Below, piece after piece: positions 25,745-36,150 of a DNA stretch of 64,000 bases. The stretch comes from Hyparrhenia diplandra (lineage: Eukaryota > Streptophyta > Magnoliopsida > Poales > Poaceae). Position numbers and translations under genes: made by a program. Position 1 is the stretch's first letter. Every line of letters begins with the position of its first letter. The stretch is taken from positions 1 to 64,000 of the forward strand of contig JADLZK010008422.1 in assembly GCA_015847255.1 (NCBI GenBank). The letters are read 5' to 3'. The notes under the pieces were generated by a model. The model saw nothing but the letters and a program-made list of their open reading frames with translations. It was not told the DNA's origin and searched no databases.

Positions 25745-25974
25745 CTCCTTCATCCTAAATTATAAGTCGTTTGACTTTTTTTTTTCCCAACTTTAACCAC
25801 TCGTCTTATTTAAAAAATTATGCAAACATAGTCCAATTTAAGTTACTTTTGAAGAACGTTTATTAATAAAGCAAGCAACAACAAAAAGAAATAACATTTT
25901 GCACAAATTTGTGAATAAGGCAGTGGTTAAAGTGTCAACAAAGTCAAACGACTTATAATTTAAAATGGAGGGAG
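25745..25974. mobile_element. Stowaway-like MITE
   Basis: A 230-bp element has terminal inverted repeats: left CTCCTTCATCCTAAATTATAAG, right the complement of TTATAATTTAAAATGGAGGGAG. Internal inverted 'AGTCGTTTGACTTT'/'AAAGTCAAACGACT' segments extend the similarity. TA dinucleotides at 25743-25744 and 25975-25976 are the target duplication expected for Tc1/mariner-derived Stowaway elements. Non-coding. Confidence 0.8.
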
Positions 25975-26144
25975 TAATAATCTTGACACGGCAAGTAAGT
26001 TTTCTATGATGCACATCCGTTCAGGGGCAGAGCCTCATATGGAGGTAGAACTTCTCTCCTACCTCCTCTCCTTTTCTCCAAAGCTCAGCTGCTAAGTCCA
26101 TATGATACCTGACAAAAACTTTTTTTTTTTTTTTTATCAAGCTA

Positions 26145-26459
26145 CTCCTCCGTCCCATTATTAATGTTGTCTTAGCATTTAGTGTTAGTCCCATAAGAAT
26201 GTTGTTTGAGATAGCATATACTAAATATGTTCCAAATTATAGTTGTTTGACTTTTTTCAAACCTAAGTTTGACCACTTTCGTCTTATTCAAAAATTTGTT
26301 TAAAATATCACAAATTTTGTTGTGGCATGCTTTATTAACCAAAAGTCTTTAAGAATGACTTAAATTTGACTATGTTTGCACAAATTTTTTTTGAATAAGG
26401 CGGGTGGTCAAACTTAGGGTTGAAAAAGTCAAACGAATTATAATTTGGAATGGAGGGAG
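26145..26459. mobile_element. Composite Stowaway-like MITE
   Basis: It starts CTCCTCCGTCCCATTATTAATG and ends GGAATGGAGGGAG before TA. About 85 bp in, a second left-end-like sequence (TGTTCCAAATTATAGTTGTTTGAC, about 26229) pairs better with the right end (GTCAAACGAATTATAATTTGGAA). This suggests one element nested beside or recombined with another of the same family. A lone right end (GGAATGGAGGGAGTA) also occurs near 27817-27831. Confidence 0.65.
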
Positions 26460-26479
26460 TAGATCATTGGTCCGCCATA

Positions 26480-27620
26480 GTTTTTTTGAAACTGAAACGG
26501 GGGAGAGCTTCCCCACCTTCTTCATTCCAAAAGGAAAATCACACCAGTTTGCTTGGAGTGAGTTACAACTATAGCATTACAGTTGAGGACAAAACTACGG
26601 TAGCCATCTAGGTTGGATCAGAGGGAAGGCGCTTGCACCATGTTGCAAGGTCATCGCAGACCCGAGACAACACTGCTCTATGATGAGAGATATTGTTCCA
26701 GAGTATTGTCAGAAGAGCAAAAGGCTAGATCGAAGCATCTAGGCCTGGGGAACGATGGCGTCCCAGATATCATCATCAGACAGTAAGGTGACATGGCTAA
26801 GCCCAGTCACTCTCCATAACTCCGAGCTACTTGAGCACCCAAAGAAGACATGGTGTCGGTCCTCCATTGAGCATTTCCACCACATGTTTCGCATGGAGAT
26901 TGACTCTCGTACTTAATCGACCTTTGAAAAACGGCCAAGCGAAGACCTTTACTTTGTTGTGCAGTTGCGTCCCCCATATATGCCTACCATGGGGTTAGTG
27001 GAGTCAACAGATGTATCAATGCTGCATACGCATCTCGAGCGATGTATGGCTTCCCATTCAGAGAGACTAAATAGGCAGGGGCGGTGCGGCACCAACGTAA
27101 ACCAATCAATAATGTACGCCCACACTGATATGCGGCAACAGATCGACCAATAATTGACACAGAAGAAATAAAGGGCAGGCCAATAATCTGCACCATGTAT
27201 GTTGGCCAACATTTTGGCTGGCGATATTTGATATACTTTTTAGACACAGCAAGCTGCACCTCTAGTGATCTAAGGCCTAAGTCACAAATCAAACCGTTCT
27301 TAAAAACATTTTTGCACCGATATGTTAGACCTAGTGGTGTGGGTGAACAAAGAAGCATGAGTGGAGCAAAGAGGGCCGTCAGGCAAACCAAAAAGAAGTG
27401 GACGTACCACTGCTGATGTTGACATAGGTAATAGAACGATAGATGTTGAGCTCGTGAGTAATGGTTCTCTGAAGATAGCTATGGGATCCCATAGAGGGGG
27501 TATCGAAGGAGGCAACATCCCGAAGCAGCCAATCCTTCTAGCTAGCTGGTTCGTTGGAGAAGAGCTTGTTGATAAACTTCATGAGCAAGCAACGGTTTTG
27601 TAGTTCTGGGTCTTTAGCAC
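26480..27620 (-). mobile_element. L1-type LINE remnant (3' end)
   Basis: On the minus strand around 26970-26790 the translation reads 'KVKVFAWPFFKGRLSTRVNL' and, after a frame change, 'EDRHHVFFGCSSSSELW'. This is the order seen in the zinc-binding domain (zf-RVT) following reverse transcriptase in plant L1-type LINEs. Upstream minus-strand frames (27390-26984) are open but interrupted. The 3' side near 26480-26530 has the 'GAAGCTCTCCCCCG' type sequence common at grass LINE tails. No complete reverse transcriptase is present, so it cannot move itself. Exact boundaries are not visible. Confidence 0.5.
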
Positions 27621-28740
27621 CACTATGCTTTCACTATACCATGGACAGTTATAGTTGATGTATCTGCTGGTAATCAATTGCGGTTCTTGTAGGCGTTCCT
27701 CGCTGTATCAATGATGGGATATATGAGTAGCACGTCTCTTACAGGGTTTGTAGGGGCATATGAGGTCATTTACTTTGTTCTTGTATCGATTACAAATCTA
27801 TAACGACATTAATATTGGAATGGAGGGAGTACACGCTATCTTTAGCCTCTTGAAATTAACCTTGATAGCCTCTTCAAATTAACCTTCGCTTCTGCTCTTA
27901 CTCTGTTATCTCTAATTTCCTTGTATTGATAAACGCTATATGTGAAGCTTTAACTAATGATAACTTTACACATATGCCAGTTTATACAACATTGAAGTCA
28001 GCCCTTGATATTACCTTACCCTACGCCGCTACCTCCATCTTATAGCTATCCAAAGTGAATAACAAAAATGTTTTATTTTTTGTTTGTTTTTCTCCTTTGC
28101 CCTCGATGGGTCAAGGTGAGCAAGATTGATTCGTCGAACGCCCAGAGTGTTGCAATCACAGTAAACGGATCGAATAGATTTTGTGTTATTCATTGTGGAA
28201 CCTATTCATTAGTGGACCTACAACCAGACTTTATAATGGTGATTTGTGAGCACTCGTGACATACAACTCTTATCAGCCATGATATCATGTTTTTATCTAA
28301 CAACAAATCAGCATTAGCTGGCTTATCAAGCACAGAAATCGATGCAGAACAAACATCTTTTGCGCTGTCTTATGCATGACTAAGCAATTATTTTTTTTTT
28401 TTCTTTGAGAAACAATTATGCCTGATGAGGATGCCCACTTTTCAGGGACATCACCATCTCTTCCAATAATACTCCCTTTTTTTCTTCTCCTTTGGGCACA
28501 GATCGAACAACTGTGCATGGCTCACAACCTTGTAAAGCAAGATTTGACAGGCTAACTCTCCTATTTTTGGAACAAACATCACTGTTTTTTTTTATCTAAA
28601 AAAGATCCAACAACAACCACACCATCCCTCACAAGGTCTGAAACCGATCGAAGGCAAACCAACCAAAACCGACCGACCGACCAATCGTCCGCCGCCGGCC
28701 GCCTCGTCTCCGCGCGCTCTCCCTCCGCCGGCAGCTAGCC
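27621..28740. other. Intergenic; 5' flank of the 93-residue gene
   Basis: Apart from the MITE end at about 27817-27831, no feature is recognised. Near 28650-28690 a (ACCG)n-like CT/CG-rich leader precedes the next ATG. Confidence 0.35.
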
Positions 28741-29022
28741 ATGAACGGCATCAACGCCAACGGCGGCTTCCTGTCGTACGGGAACATGGTGGAGGGGTAC
28801 GCGATGTGGGTGGCCACCGGCGTGGCGTCGGCCTTCTTCGCGTCCCTGGAGCGCTGCTCCTGCATCCACCTCCACACCGCCGAGGACGACGGCGACTACG
28901 AGTTCGAGGAGGACCTCGAGGAGGGCAACCGCTCCTTCGCCAGCGCTCGCCCGCCGCCCGAGTACTACTACGACCGGTCCGGCTCCTCCGCCTCCTTCGC
29001 CACCGCCAAGCAGGGGATGTGA
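28741..29022 (+). CDS. Small uncharacterised plant protein, 93 residues
   Basis: A single uninterrupted frame with ATG after a GC-rich leader and strong GC3 bias, unlike the flanking DNA. The N-terminal half has a moderately hydrophobic segment ('YAMWVATGVASAFFASLE', about residues 20-38) that may be a membrane or amphipathic helix. A short Cys pair ('RCSCIHLH') follows, then an acidic stretch (DDGDYEFEEDLEE) and a Ser/Tyr-rich tail with 'YYYDRSGSS'. The 'GFLSYGNMVEGYA' start resembles short unnamed plant proteins I have seen, but I know no function. No frameshift is needed. Confidence 0.65.
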   Translation: MNGINANGGFLSYGNMVEGYAMWVATGVASAFFASLERCSCIHLHTAEDDGDYEFEEDLEEGNRSFASARPPPEYYYDRSGSSASFATAKQGM

Positions 29023-30048
29023 GGCATGCCATGGCATGGATCCCGCGCGGGGCCGTTCAGCTTCAGCATATATGCGTCATGTGATGTGATGATACCATCC
29101 ATTTATTGGTGCTTGATCTCCGTTGTACGTGTTCCTGGCCGAGAACAAATTTAAATACGGCGCTGCGTCCCCGTTGTAACAGTTGATCTGTTGATGGATC
29201 GATCTGTGACTCCGTACCGTGAGTTGTGTGATGATTTTATTCCTTGTTTTTTTAATCTTTCCCCTTATTTTTATTATGGGCTCCAAAATGGCAGGATTGT
29301 GTTCGTTCTGCTGCAGAGATCTCGAGGGACTCTGCAAATTTCAGACGAGTCCGTCATTTGAAGATCCAATGTTCATCTTTGCATGTATTTACTACGAATT
29401 GATACCCAAACAATTGTTGTCAAAGAAAAAAAAAAAAGATACCCAAACAATTGGGCCCTAAATGTTACGTGATTTATATGCTTAATTGGGAAACATACGG
29501 CCCATATAGTATCCCACGACCACGACCCAACCCAACGCCGATCCGATCGACTGGTTGCTTGGTATTCCGCCAGTTAAGTTCACCTGGGCACCTCTTCGTC
29601 TGCTGCCGCCGCCACACCCGTCCGTTCCTGCCTCCTCGAGGTCCTTCCCACTCTCAATCTCGTTCATCATCTCCCACTGATTTGTAGATCTGATTAATCA
29701 ACGCGGGCACGCGGCTGCCGGCCACTAACTTTTGGAGTGTTTTCGGTTCTTGGATGCACGAAATGTGAAGGGCAAGGAGGAGCAGAGACAACACTGATCG
29801 TCTCCAGGTCTTTTAAGTTCCCAGCGACGCCGTGCCGGGTGGTGACCGGTGGCGGCCTTCGCCGATCGACGAGACGGGCAAGGCAAGACCCAAGTCCAAG
29901 TGACGCCGTTCGATCTCAAGGTTCGATTCTTTCTTTCCCTATCTTGCTAACCCTAGAATCCATGCATATATATGTATTGTACCGTTGCAGTCGCACTAGT
30001 TAATTTAGTTTTGTTTGGACTACAAGCAGATCGATCAGAAGCCACGTC
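29023..30048. other. Intergenic between small gene and hAT relic
   Basis: Nothing firmly recognised. Positions 29500-29960 are moderately GC-rich and could be leader sequence for the transposase, with possible donor/acceptor dinucleotides, but no exon can be supported. Confidence 0.3.
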
Positions 30049-30182
30049 ATGTCTTTCAGGAAGTATCCATCTGGTCACGAAAAGCGTAAGAAGAAACGAA
30101 GACTCGAAGCCTTTGCTCAATCTCAAAAAGGGAGCTCTTGATAGATTTGTTGTGAAAGAATCTCGGTTCAGTCCTGAGAACC

Positions 30183-30198
30183 AAACTCCAAATGCTGA
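30183..30198 (+). repeat. Left target-site duplication
   Basis: AAACTCCAAATGCTGA here is repeated exactly at 32101-32116, immediately after a poly(A) tract. The first three A's of the right copy are ambiguous with the tail, so the duplication is 13-16 bp. Confidence 0.85.
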
Positions 30199-32100
30199 GG
30201 GTCTGCATTTGAACTCAGGTCTCGCGCTGCTCGGGTCGCTCCAAGACAGGCGGCGGCGGCGCCAACCCTACCGCCGCCGCCGGCCGCCCGACCCTTCCCT
30301 TCCACCTCGCCCCGCCGGAGGGGGAACGCCGGGAAGCCCGCGGGCCTCTAGGATGGCGGTGGCGGGGCTTTCCCCTCTCCCGGGCTCGCCGGGGACGTCC
30401 GCCTTGCTGGCGAGGGATGGCTCGTCGGCGCGCCCGGTGCGGCGGCGACGACGACTTGCGGGCGAGCGGATCCGGCCCCGGCCATGGATCCTCCTCGGTC
30501 GCCTCCGGATCCGCCCGATGCGGCTTTGCTCCTCCTTCAAGCGCGAGGCGGATGTTGAAGGCTGCGTCGGCGTGGCGCCCTCCCTTCCAAGCGGCTCCGG
30601 CCACCTGGCGTCTTCTTCGCTCCTTCCGGCGGTCTTGGCTTGTGCAGGGTGCGACGACCGGCTTCCCCTCGGCGCGGGGGCTCCTACGTGTGGTGCGTCT
30701 TGGGGTCCGTCCGCCCGCCTTTGGTCAACCTTCGTCTTCTGGGCCGGGCTGCCGCGCGGGGGACTCACGGCGCTGAGCCGGGCGCTGATGGCGGTCGAGC
30801 ATGGCGGCCGGAGCTTGCCGTTGTCGGCATTGATGGGCATCCCGCCCGCGTCTGCCGGCACGGACCCTACACCGCGATGTTGCGCGGTAGGCCGGGCGAC
30901 GCGCGGCGGAGAAGGGCGGGGCGTGCGGTCGACCGCGGGCAGGCGGGCGGCGGGCGGCGTGCCTCCTTTCCCCTGCGAGGGGGCTTCGGCGTGCGGTTTG
31001 GGCGCTGGCTTGCCGGTGGGGCGGTTCTTGGCCCCTCGTCCTCGGCTCCGCGGGCTGGCCCCTCCGAAAGGTCTGTCCTTCCGGCCTCTTAATCGGCGAA
31101 CCGGCTCATGAGTTTGGGAACCCGAAAAGCCGTGCAAGGCTTCGGTTCTTGCGATTGGCAGCGGCGCCATTGGCGCCGTTCACCTCCTTGGGGCGTTGAT
31201 TCCTCCCAACTCTACGACCGATGTGTTGTCGATCTCCTCTGGCGAAAGCCTTGCTCTAGTTCTCTAGAGCCCGATGGCGGCGGCGTCTTCGATGCCGTGA
31301 CCCTCTTGAGGGCGCCACGCGTGGAAGAGTAGAGTCCGGCTTCGTGCCGTGGTCTTGTGTTTCTCCCGTGTGCTCTCTCCCGTGTTGTTGTCGCCCCTCT
31401 TGGCCTCGGTTGTTTGGCGTTGCCCGGCGTCGGCGAAGTGCCCTCCGTTGGCGCCCCGCTCCGTCGGCGGTCTCCACGGTGGTGCCGAATATCAAATGCG
31501 GGTGGTGTTTCCACCGCTGCCGCCATCCCCCCTACGGATTCCTCCCGTGGCGGCGTTGGGTGGTGGTGCGTGGGCCGGATGTCTTTGGAGAATGTCGCCA
31601 CCGATTGGATGGGAGGTCGTTGTGTCCGCTGATCCTTCGCTTGCCGGCCGGCCGTCACTCTTAGTCCCCTTTCCACCCCGTGGGCGGCGTAGCTACGAGG
31701 AGTGGTGGAGGGCTCTGGCGATGGTGATAGCGGCGAGTATCTTTGCTTTCGGCGGGGAGCCTGGATTGGCGTTCGGTGGGCGTCTTGCGGCCTCGTCTAG
31801 AGTTCTCTCGTTTGGGCTAAGTTCTCTCTTTCTTTTGTTGTAATTGTGGTTAGCCACCCTCTCTCTCCAATCTTTGGAGAGCTTGTTGTTGTTGTTGTTG
31901 TCTCTTTTGTGGTTTAGCCACACCTTTGCCTCAGTTCGAGGGAGGCGTTTATGCGGTTTTAGTCCGGTTTTCCACAATTGCTTGGACGGGGTTTGGCCTC
32001 GTTTTCCTAAAAAACGAGGTAATCAGCCATTTTAGGGCACTTGAATATAATTCAGGTGGGGGGGGCGCCCCCCGGTGAAAATTCAAAAAAAAAAAAAAAA
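30199..32100 (+). mobile_element. 1.9-kb poly(A) retroposon inserted in the hAT gene
   Basis: The insert lies between exact 13-16-bp duplications and ends in a long A tract (about 32085-32103), the signature of target-primed reverse transcription by LINE machinery. The body (30230-31700) is GC-rich with long overlapping open frames on both strands but no protein domain I recognise. The 3' part has a (GTT)n run near 31887-31900 and a 14-bp palindrome GGGGGGCGCCCCCC at 32060-32073 just before the tail. I see no reverse transcriptase, so it is non-autonomous, perhaps a LINE-derived or SINE-like family. Confidence 0.75.
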
Positions 32101-32116
32101 AAACTCCAAATGCTGA
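32101..32116 (+). repeat. Right target-site duplication
   Basis: Exact second copy of the sequence at 30183-30198. Joining the two flanks through one copy restores continuity of the transposase reading frame context. Confidence 0.85.
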
Positions 32117-32761
32117 TCGAGATGAGGGTCATGGTGACGATGTTAACACCGCAGTGCAAGTCGAGGCTCAGAATCCTAAAATTGTTCAAGGTGATCATGC
32201 TAATATTGAGGTTGCTGATGTAGTTAGTGGCCATGCTGATGCTGTTAATCCCGGCTTGGACACACCAAGTATCGAAGGTAACAGTGACGAAGGCATCGTT
32301 AATGATTTGCAGCCTGATATATATGATCCAAGAACTTGGGATGCACTTGATTCTAAAATGATTGATATTTTGGTGCAAAATGGTCCTAAAGAGACCCGTC
32401 AATTGAGAAAGGTCCCAAAGACAAATTCTCCAGAAGGTTTTCTTCATCTTCATACACTAGAGTACTCTCCAATGGAGAAAAGTGTGACAGAGAATGGCTT
32501 GTGTACAGCAAGGAGCTTGATAGAGTGTTTTGTTTCTGTTGCAAATTATTGAGGAAGGGGCAAGGAAAAGGTCATTTAGCAAATGAAGGTTTTAGGAACT
32601 GGCGTCATCTTGGCACTAGACTCAGAGAGCATGAAACTAGTGCAGAACATGTTATGAACATGGCTACTTTGTGTGAACTGCGTCTCAGGTTACAGAAGAA
32701 TCAAACAATTGATAAAGTTGTTCAAGGAGAACTTCAAAAGGATTGGGATCCTATCAAGTAG

Positions 32762-33130
32762 AACCAAAGTTAATTGGGCAGTACTCATGAGGAGCCTTTG
32801 GGGTCAAAATGTTCAGATCATTATTCTCAGACCATTCATGCAAAGTTTGGATATATCTAGTTGCAAATGGCGTCCTCAATCCTCATCTCTTATGGTCTAA
32901 TGGTTGTCTACTCCTATGGAGTCATTAGAGTGGCCCTCATGTCATGATTGATGATTTTATTTGAGGGAATAGAAGCGTTTGTTTTTGTACTGCACTTTGT
33001 TTCTTTAATCTGCTGCCTGACCAAAAATGGCACGCCTTGGAATGTTTTAATCGTGTATGAAGTACTAATGTTTTAATGGTGTAGCTTCTTAATGAAATAC
33101 CACCTAGTTTTAATCATTATAAGGTTTGGT

Positions 33131-33162
<32 letters not shown>

Positions 33163-35310
33163 GAAGTACTAAGTAGAAATTTTATCTGTTGGCTATCATG
33201 AGGCCTTTTTGGATTAACGACATTCAGATCATATGCTCTTAGCTTTACACTTAATTTTTTTATACTCCATTTTTTTATATAATCTGTCCTGAAATTTTGC
33301 TAAATGATGCAATGCTCAATTGAATGTATAAACTATTATCTCTTTTTTTTTTTTTTTCATAATTCGCACAATAAAAATTAAGCTAAAGGCACAATGTTAT
33401 TCTGAATTCCCATTTACTGTCAACTATGGATGTAAATGGGTTTCTTAGATTAGTCCACTTGCTTTCATACTGTCAACATATATCATATCAGGTAGTACTA
33501 ATTAGCCTTTAAATTGGCTAGCTAATTTACTACGCATACTGTTTTGTCTTTTAGCAACTACTACGCATACTGGTTCTTAAACAGTCGCAAGCTATTCAAG
33601 CCACATGACTACGACACAGCGATATCATGCTGGCATACTGATGTTGCCAAAGTGTATGCTGGCACAGGGACGGCCCATCATCCTAACTACACTGTTCATG
33701 GTTTACCTCGCATACGATAAACTTTTGTGGGAAACGTTTCCTGTTGGTTTCCACCCTTTTTTTTTTTTCCTTGTGCAATGTCCAAGCTAGTGTTTTTGTT
33801 CATTAGTGCAGTAACAATCAATCATACAATTCTTAGCAAAAGAATTTGTAAAAGAAAATATAATAAAGACAAAAAGCACAGCCCATGATGTCTGGCCTCG
33901 TCGTGCTAATCTACCAATGGGCCTTAAATAAGGAGAAGGAAGCGGCAACTTTGGGCTTTTCAGCCCATCACATATGGGTCCTCAACGGAAGCTGATTAGC
34001 ATAGCGTGCAGCGCGTGCCAGCAAAATTTTTTGAGAGCCTGTGTTTGGTTGGGTCCGTTGGGATACAAGCAGACTCTTACTTAAGTCGTCACACACAAGT
34101 TTTGCCATTTATACAATTGTAAAAACAAGAATATATTTCCACAGATTTAGGAAACTTGTATCAGAGTGAAACCTTTAAACTACTGATTGTTTGTCTTGGA
34201 GATGACACACACACACACACACACAATTTATCACGCATAGTGCATTTTGACTGATACGGGTTACTGTTTTTTAACTATGCAAAATGTGCTATCAGGGGCA
34301 GATGAGGGAGGACGAAGGCACGAAGCACCATGAAAGTGAAACACACAAAGACATCTCATATCTAAGGACAGAAGAAGAAATTACGAGAAAGAGCTAGGGC
34401 GGGCACTGCTCAATCCTCAATGCTTGTGACTGATGAGTGCTCGATCGGATGGGAAGTAGAAACCGGATTAGTTCAATTGCGTGCTGTCATTCCAGACGGT
34501 TGCATGACTAGTACGATATTTGGTCTACAATACAACTGAATTGTTGACATTGAAGGGTCTGTGCTATAATTCAAACACATCACATACTTGCATCTTGTCT
34601 TATATACTAATGCAGAGACTGAATCTCATTGTTCAATGATGGTTCATCCTTGTAGAGAAATTTACATGTACTTGCAGTAACCTTTTTTTTTTTTTTTTGG
34701 ACAAAGTAACGTTTTCATGATGCACACCAGTACAACAGGAATGTAGTACATCATCCCATTATCTTCAGTGGCGTATGGAATTTCACTGAGTATTGAGGAA
34801 TCGTAGTGGTGCGAAGCATTTTCTAAGGATCAGTCAGAATCCGATTTCTAAAGGAAAAAAAAAAAAAACAGTTACGAATATGAGTTCTATAAACAGGTAC
34901 TAAACTAAGTTTTTCTTTTCCGAACATATGTGAAGAAGTTCTGTCATCCAATTAAGGAGGAAATAAGATTTAATACTAATTTGAGTTCCATGCGTATCTG
35001 AAATGAGAATTCAAGATACAGAGCTCCGATCGACGGCTTGATATCGTTATGGTCTTATGGATGTCAGCAGCTCTTCCAGCTGACGCCTGCGCCTGACGCC
35101 CTTCTTTCTTCTCCGACTCGGATGCTGCGACTTTCAGAGTCTCACTTCACGCAGCAGTGGCAGTGCAACACTTGTGAAAATTCTTCAGACAAGCCCAACC
35201 ATCAACACAAGTTAAGACAGGGGGCCCAAAGTGACAAAGGTATAGGAAAAGCCCACTCTCTCCCTACAAGTTAAGAAGGGTTCAAAAGCAGAAACTTTAC
35301 ACTAATGATG
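32762..35310. other. Intergenic, simple repeats only
   Basis: No gene recognised. It holds a T28 run (33135-33162), a T14 run near 33346, an (AC)n microsatellite (34205-34227) and a T-run near 34682-34700. An exact 14-bp direct repeat ACTACGCATACTG lies at about 33528 and 33561. Confidence 0.4.
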
Positions 35311-35317
35311 ATGTTTA

Positions 35318-35361
35318 GTACCACACTACCGGTTCAAAGAGCATAACACCACCTTAAATAT
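35318..35361 (+). promoter_or_regulatory. USE-like and TATA elements of 7SL copy 1
   Basis: TTAAATAT at 35354-35361 lies about 22 bp before the RNA start. Upstream, GTACCACACTA (35318-35328) resembles the plant upstream sequence element RTCCCACATCG with a C-to-A change in the core. Plant 7SL genes use this U-snRNA-like USE plus TATA arrangement. The altered core may weaken this copy. Confidence 0.55.
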
Positions 35362-35382
35362 CCACTCCTCAGCGGCTTACTC

Positions 35383-35685
35383 GCCGAGCAGCTAGCGACT
35401 GCTTGTAACCCGAGCGGGGGTATTAAGGTGGTGTGGATGCCAATTGTGGCGCATGGGCCTGGGCCTGTTGTTGCATTCTGCGGCCCGCCCGTTCCAAGTC
35501 GGTAGTGGGCTGCGGACACTTTGGCGAAGGCCTCGGCGTCCCCGCACCTAAAGCGGCGGGCATTGCGTTAGGCTGGCCTCACAGAGCAGCGAATACCGCT
35601 CGCTTCCAACGGTGGGAGGATAACGGGCCGCTGCGCTTCAGGCCCGCCTAAGGCATATGCGCCCTCTCTGGCAAACCACCATTTT
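35383..35685 (+). ncRNA. 7SL RNA (signal recognition particle RNA), copy 1
   Basis: 7SL is the RNA scaffold of the cytosolic signal recognition particle, which directs secretory proteins to the ER. The sequence starts GCCGAGCAGCTAGCG and continues GCTTGTAACCCGAGCGGGGG, ATTAAGGTGGTG and GGATGCCAATTGTGG (the Alu-domain 5' part). Further on are CGGCCCGCCCGTTCCAA, CACCTAAAGCGGCGGGC and GGATAACGGG in the S-domain region. It ends at a T6 terminator beginning at 35682. Length is about 300 nt, as expected. No protein-coding frame explains the conservation with the second copy at 50663-50964. Identification is from remembered plant 7SL sequence plus promoter type. Confidence 0.8.
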
Positions 35686-35709
35686 TTGTTTTTTTTTTTT
35701 TTTTTTTTT
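35682..35709 (+). terminator. RNA polymerase III T-run terminator
   Basis: T6-G followed by a T-rich run of about 21 directly after the 7SL body, matching RNA polymerase III termination. Confidence 0.6.
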
Positions 35710-35886
35710 CCTAGTCTTCCTCCCTAGCCGTCTGCCACTTCTCGGTACATTTGTCCAACCAGCAGCAGTTATCATCGTCGTCACCAGCCTGCACAGGGTA
35801 TCATCCATCCACCGGTGTGTCGTGAGTACGCCTTCTCTTGTCTAGGATTTTTCTACAACTTGTCAGACACAATGAGGTCACCTGAG

Positions 35887-36150
35887 CTATCGATTATGCA
35901 GGGGATTTGAGCCTTGAGGGACCGGTCTTGCAGAAGCTTCATACATTCGGCCGAGAGGAGAGCCACTGCTGCCAAGATGTAGATGTTGTTGCGCTCTTGC
36001 CATCTTGTACGTCTGCTCCTCCACTGAAGACGGCGCCGGTCTGTCGTCTTCTCCGGCGACGATTAGCCTCCCTTCACTGAAACTGGTGAACCCTGCGATT
36101 AGCAACACGCACGCCAAGAAGAGCATCAAGTTACGCCATGTTGAAATCAT
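35887..36150 (-). CDS. CLE peptide hormone precursor 1
   Basis: CLE genes encode secreted precursors processed to 12-13-residue hydroxylated peptides that signal through CLV1-like receptor kinases in meristems, vasculature and roots. ATG at 36150 is chosen because codons further upstream lack ATG. The 87-residue product begins with a signal peptide ('LMLFLACVLLIAGFTSFSEG'), has a variable middle, and ends 'RPVPQGSNPLHN' plus Arg and a stop. That C terminus fits the CLE box R-x-V-P-x-G-x-N-P-L-H-N. Position 7, normally Pro and the arabinosylated hydroxyproline in CLV3, is Ser. A second CLE gene lies 1.4 kb upstream on the same strand. Intronless, no frameshift. Confidence 0.8.
   Translation of the reverse strand: MISTWRNLMLFLACVLLIAGFTSFSEGRLIVAGEDDRPAPSSVEEQTYKMARAQQHLHLGSSGSPLGRMYEASARPVPQGSNPLHNR

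Larger units (their letters stand above)
30049..32761 (+). pseudogene. hAT transposase relic (ZMYM/TTF-finger type), interrupted
   Basis: The ATG at 30049 opens 'MSFRKYPSGHEKRKKKRR', the typical start of grass hAT proteins annotated as TTF-type zinc-finger/ZMYM1-like. 'ALDRFVVKE' follows in a shifted frame (G3 at 30130-30132, one G too many). Coding sequence stops at 30198, where a 1.9-kb retroposon is inserted, and resumes at 32101. It continues with an acidic linker, 'DIYDPRTWDALD', then (after an A-run deletion near 32388-32390) 'REWLVYSKELDRVFCFCCKLL' and 'NWRHLGTRLREHETSAEHV', the TTF-type finger. A stop follows at about 32761. The catalytic RNase-H-like domain and hAT C-terminal dimerisation domain are absent, so it is inactive. 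Confidence 0.75.

Noticed and set aside
29972..31111. 379-codon open frame
   Set aside because: It runs from intergenic DNA through the hAT start in part and into the GC-rich retroposon. It crosses the insertion boundary and matches no single protein.
30268..31170. 300-codon minus-strand open frame
   Set aside because: It lies wholly in the GC-rich retroposon, is Arg/Pro/Gly-rich and has no recognised motif.
35433..35651. Short protein frame within 7SL copy 1, with a near-identical frame at 50723-50914
   Set aside because: The similarity between the two translations comes from the conserved 7SL RNA, not from coding selection.
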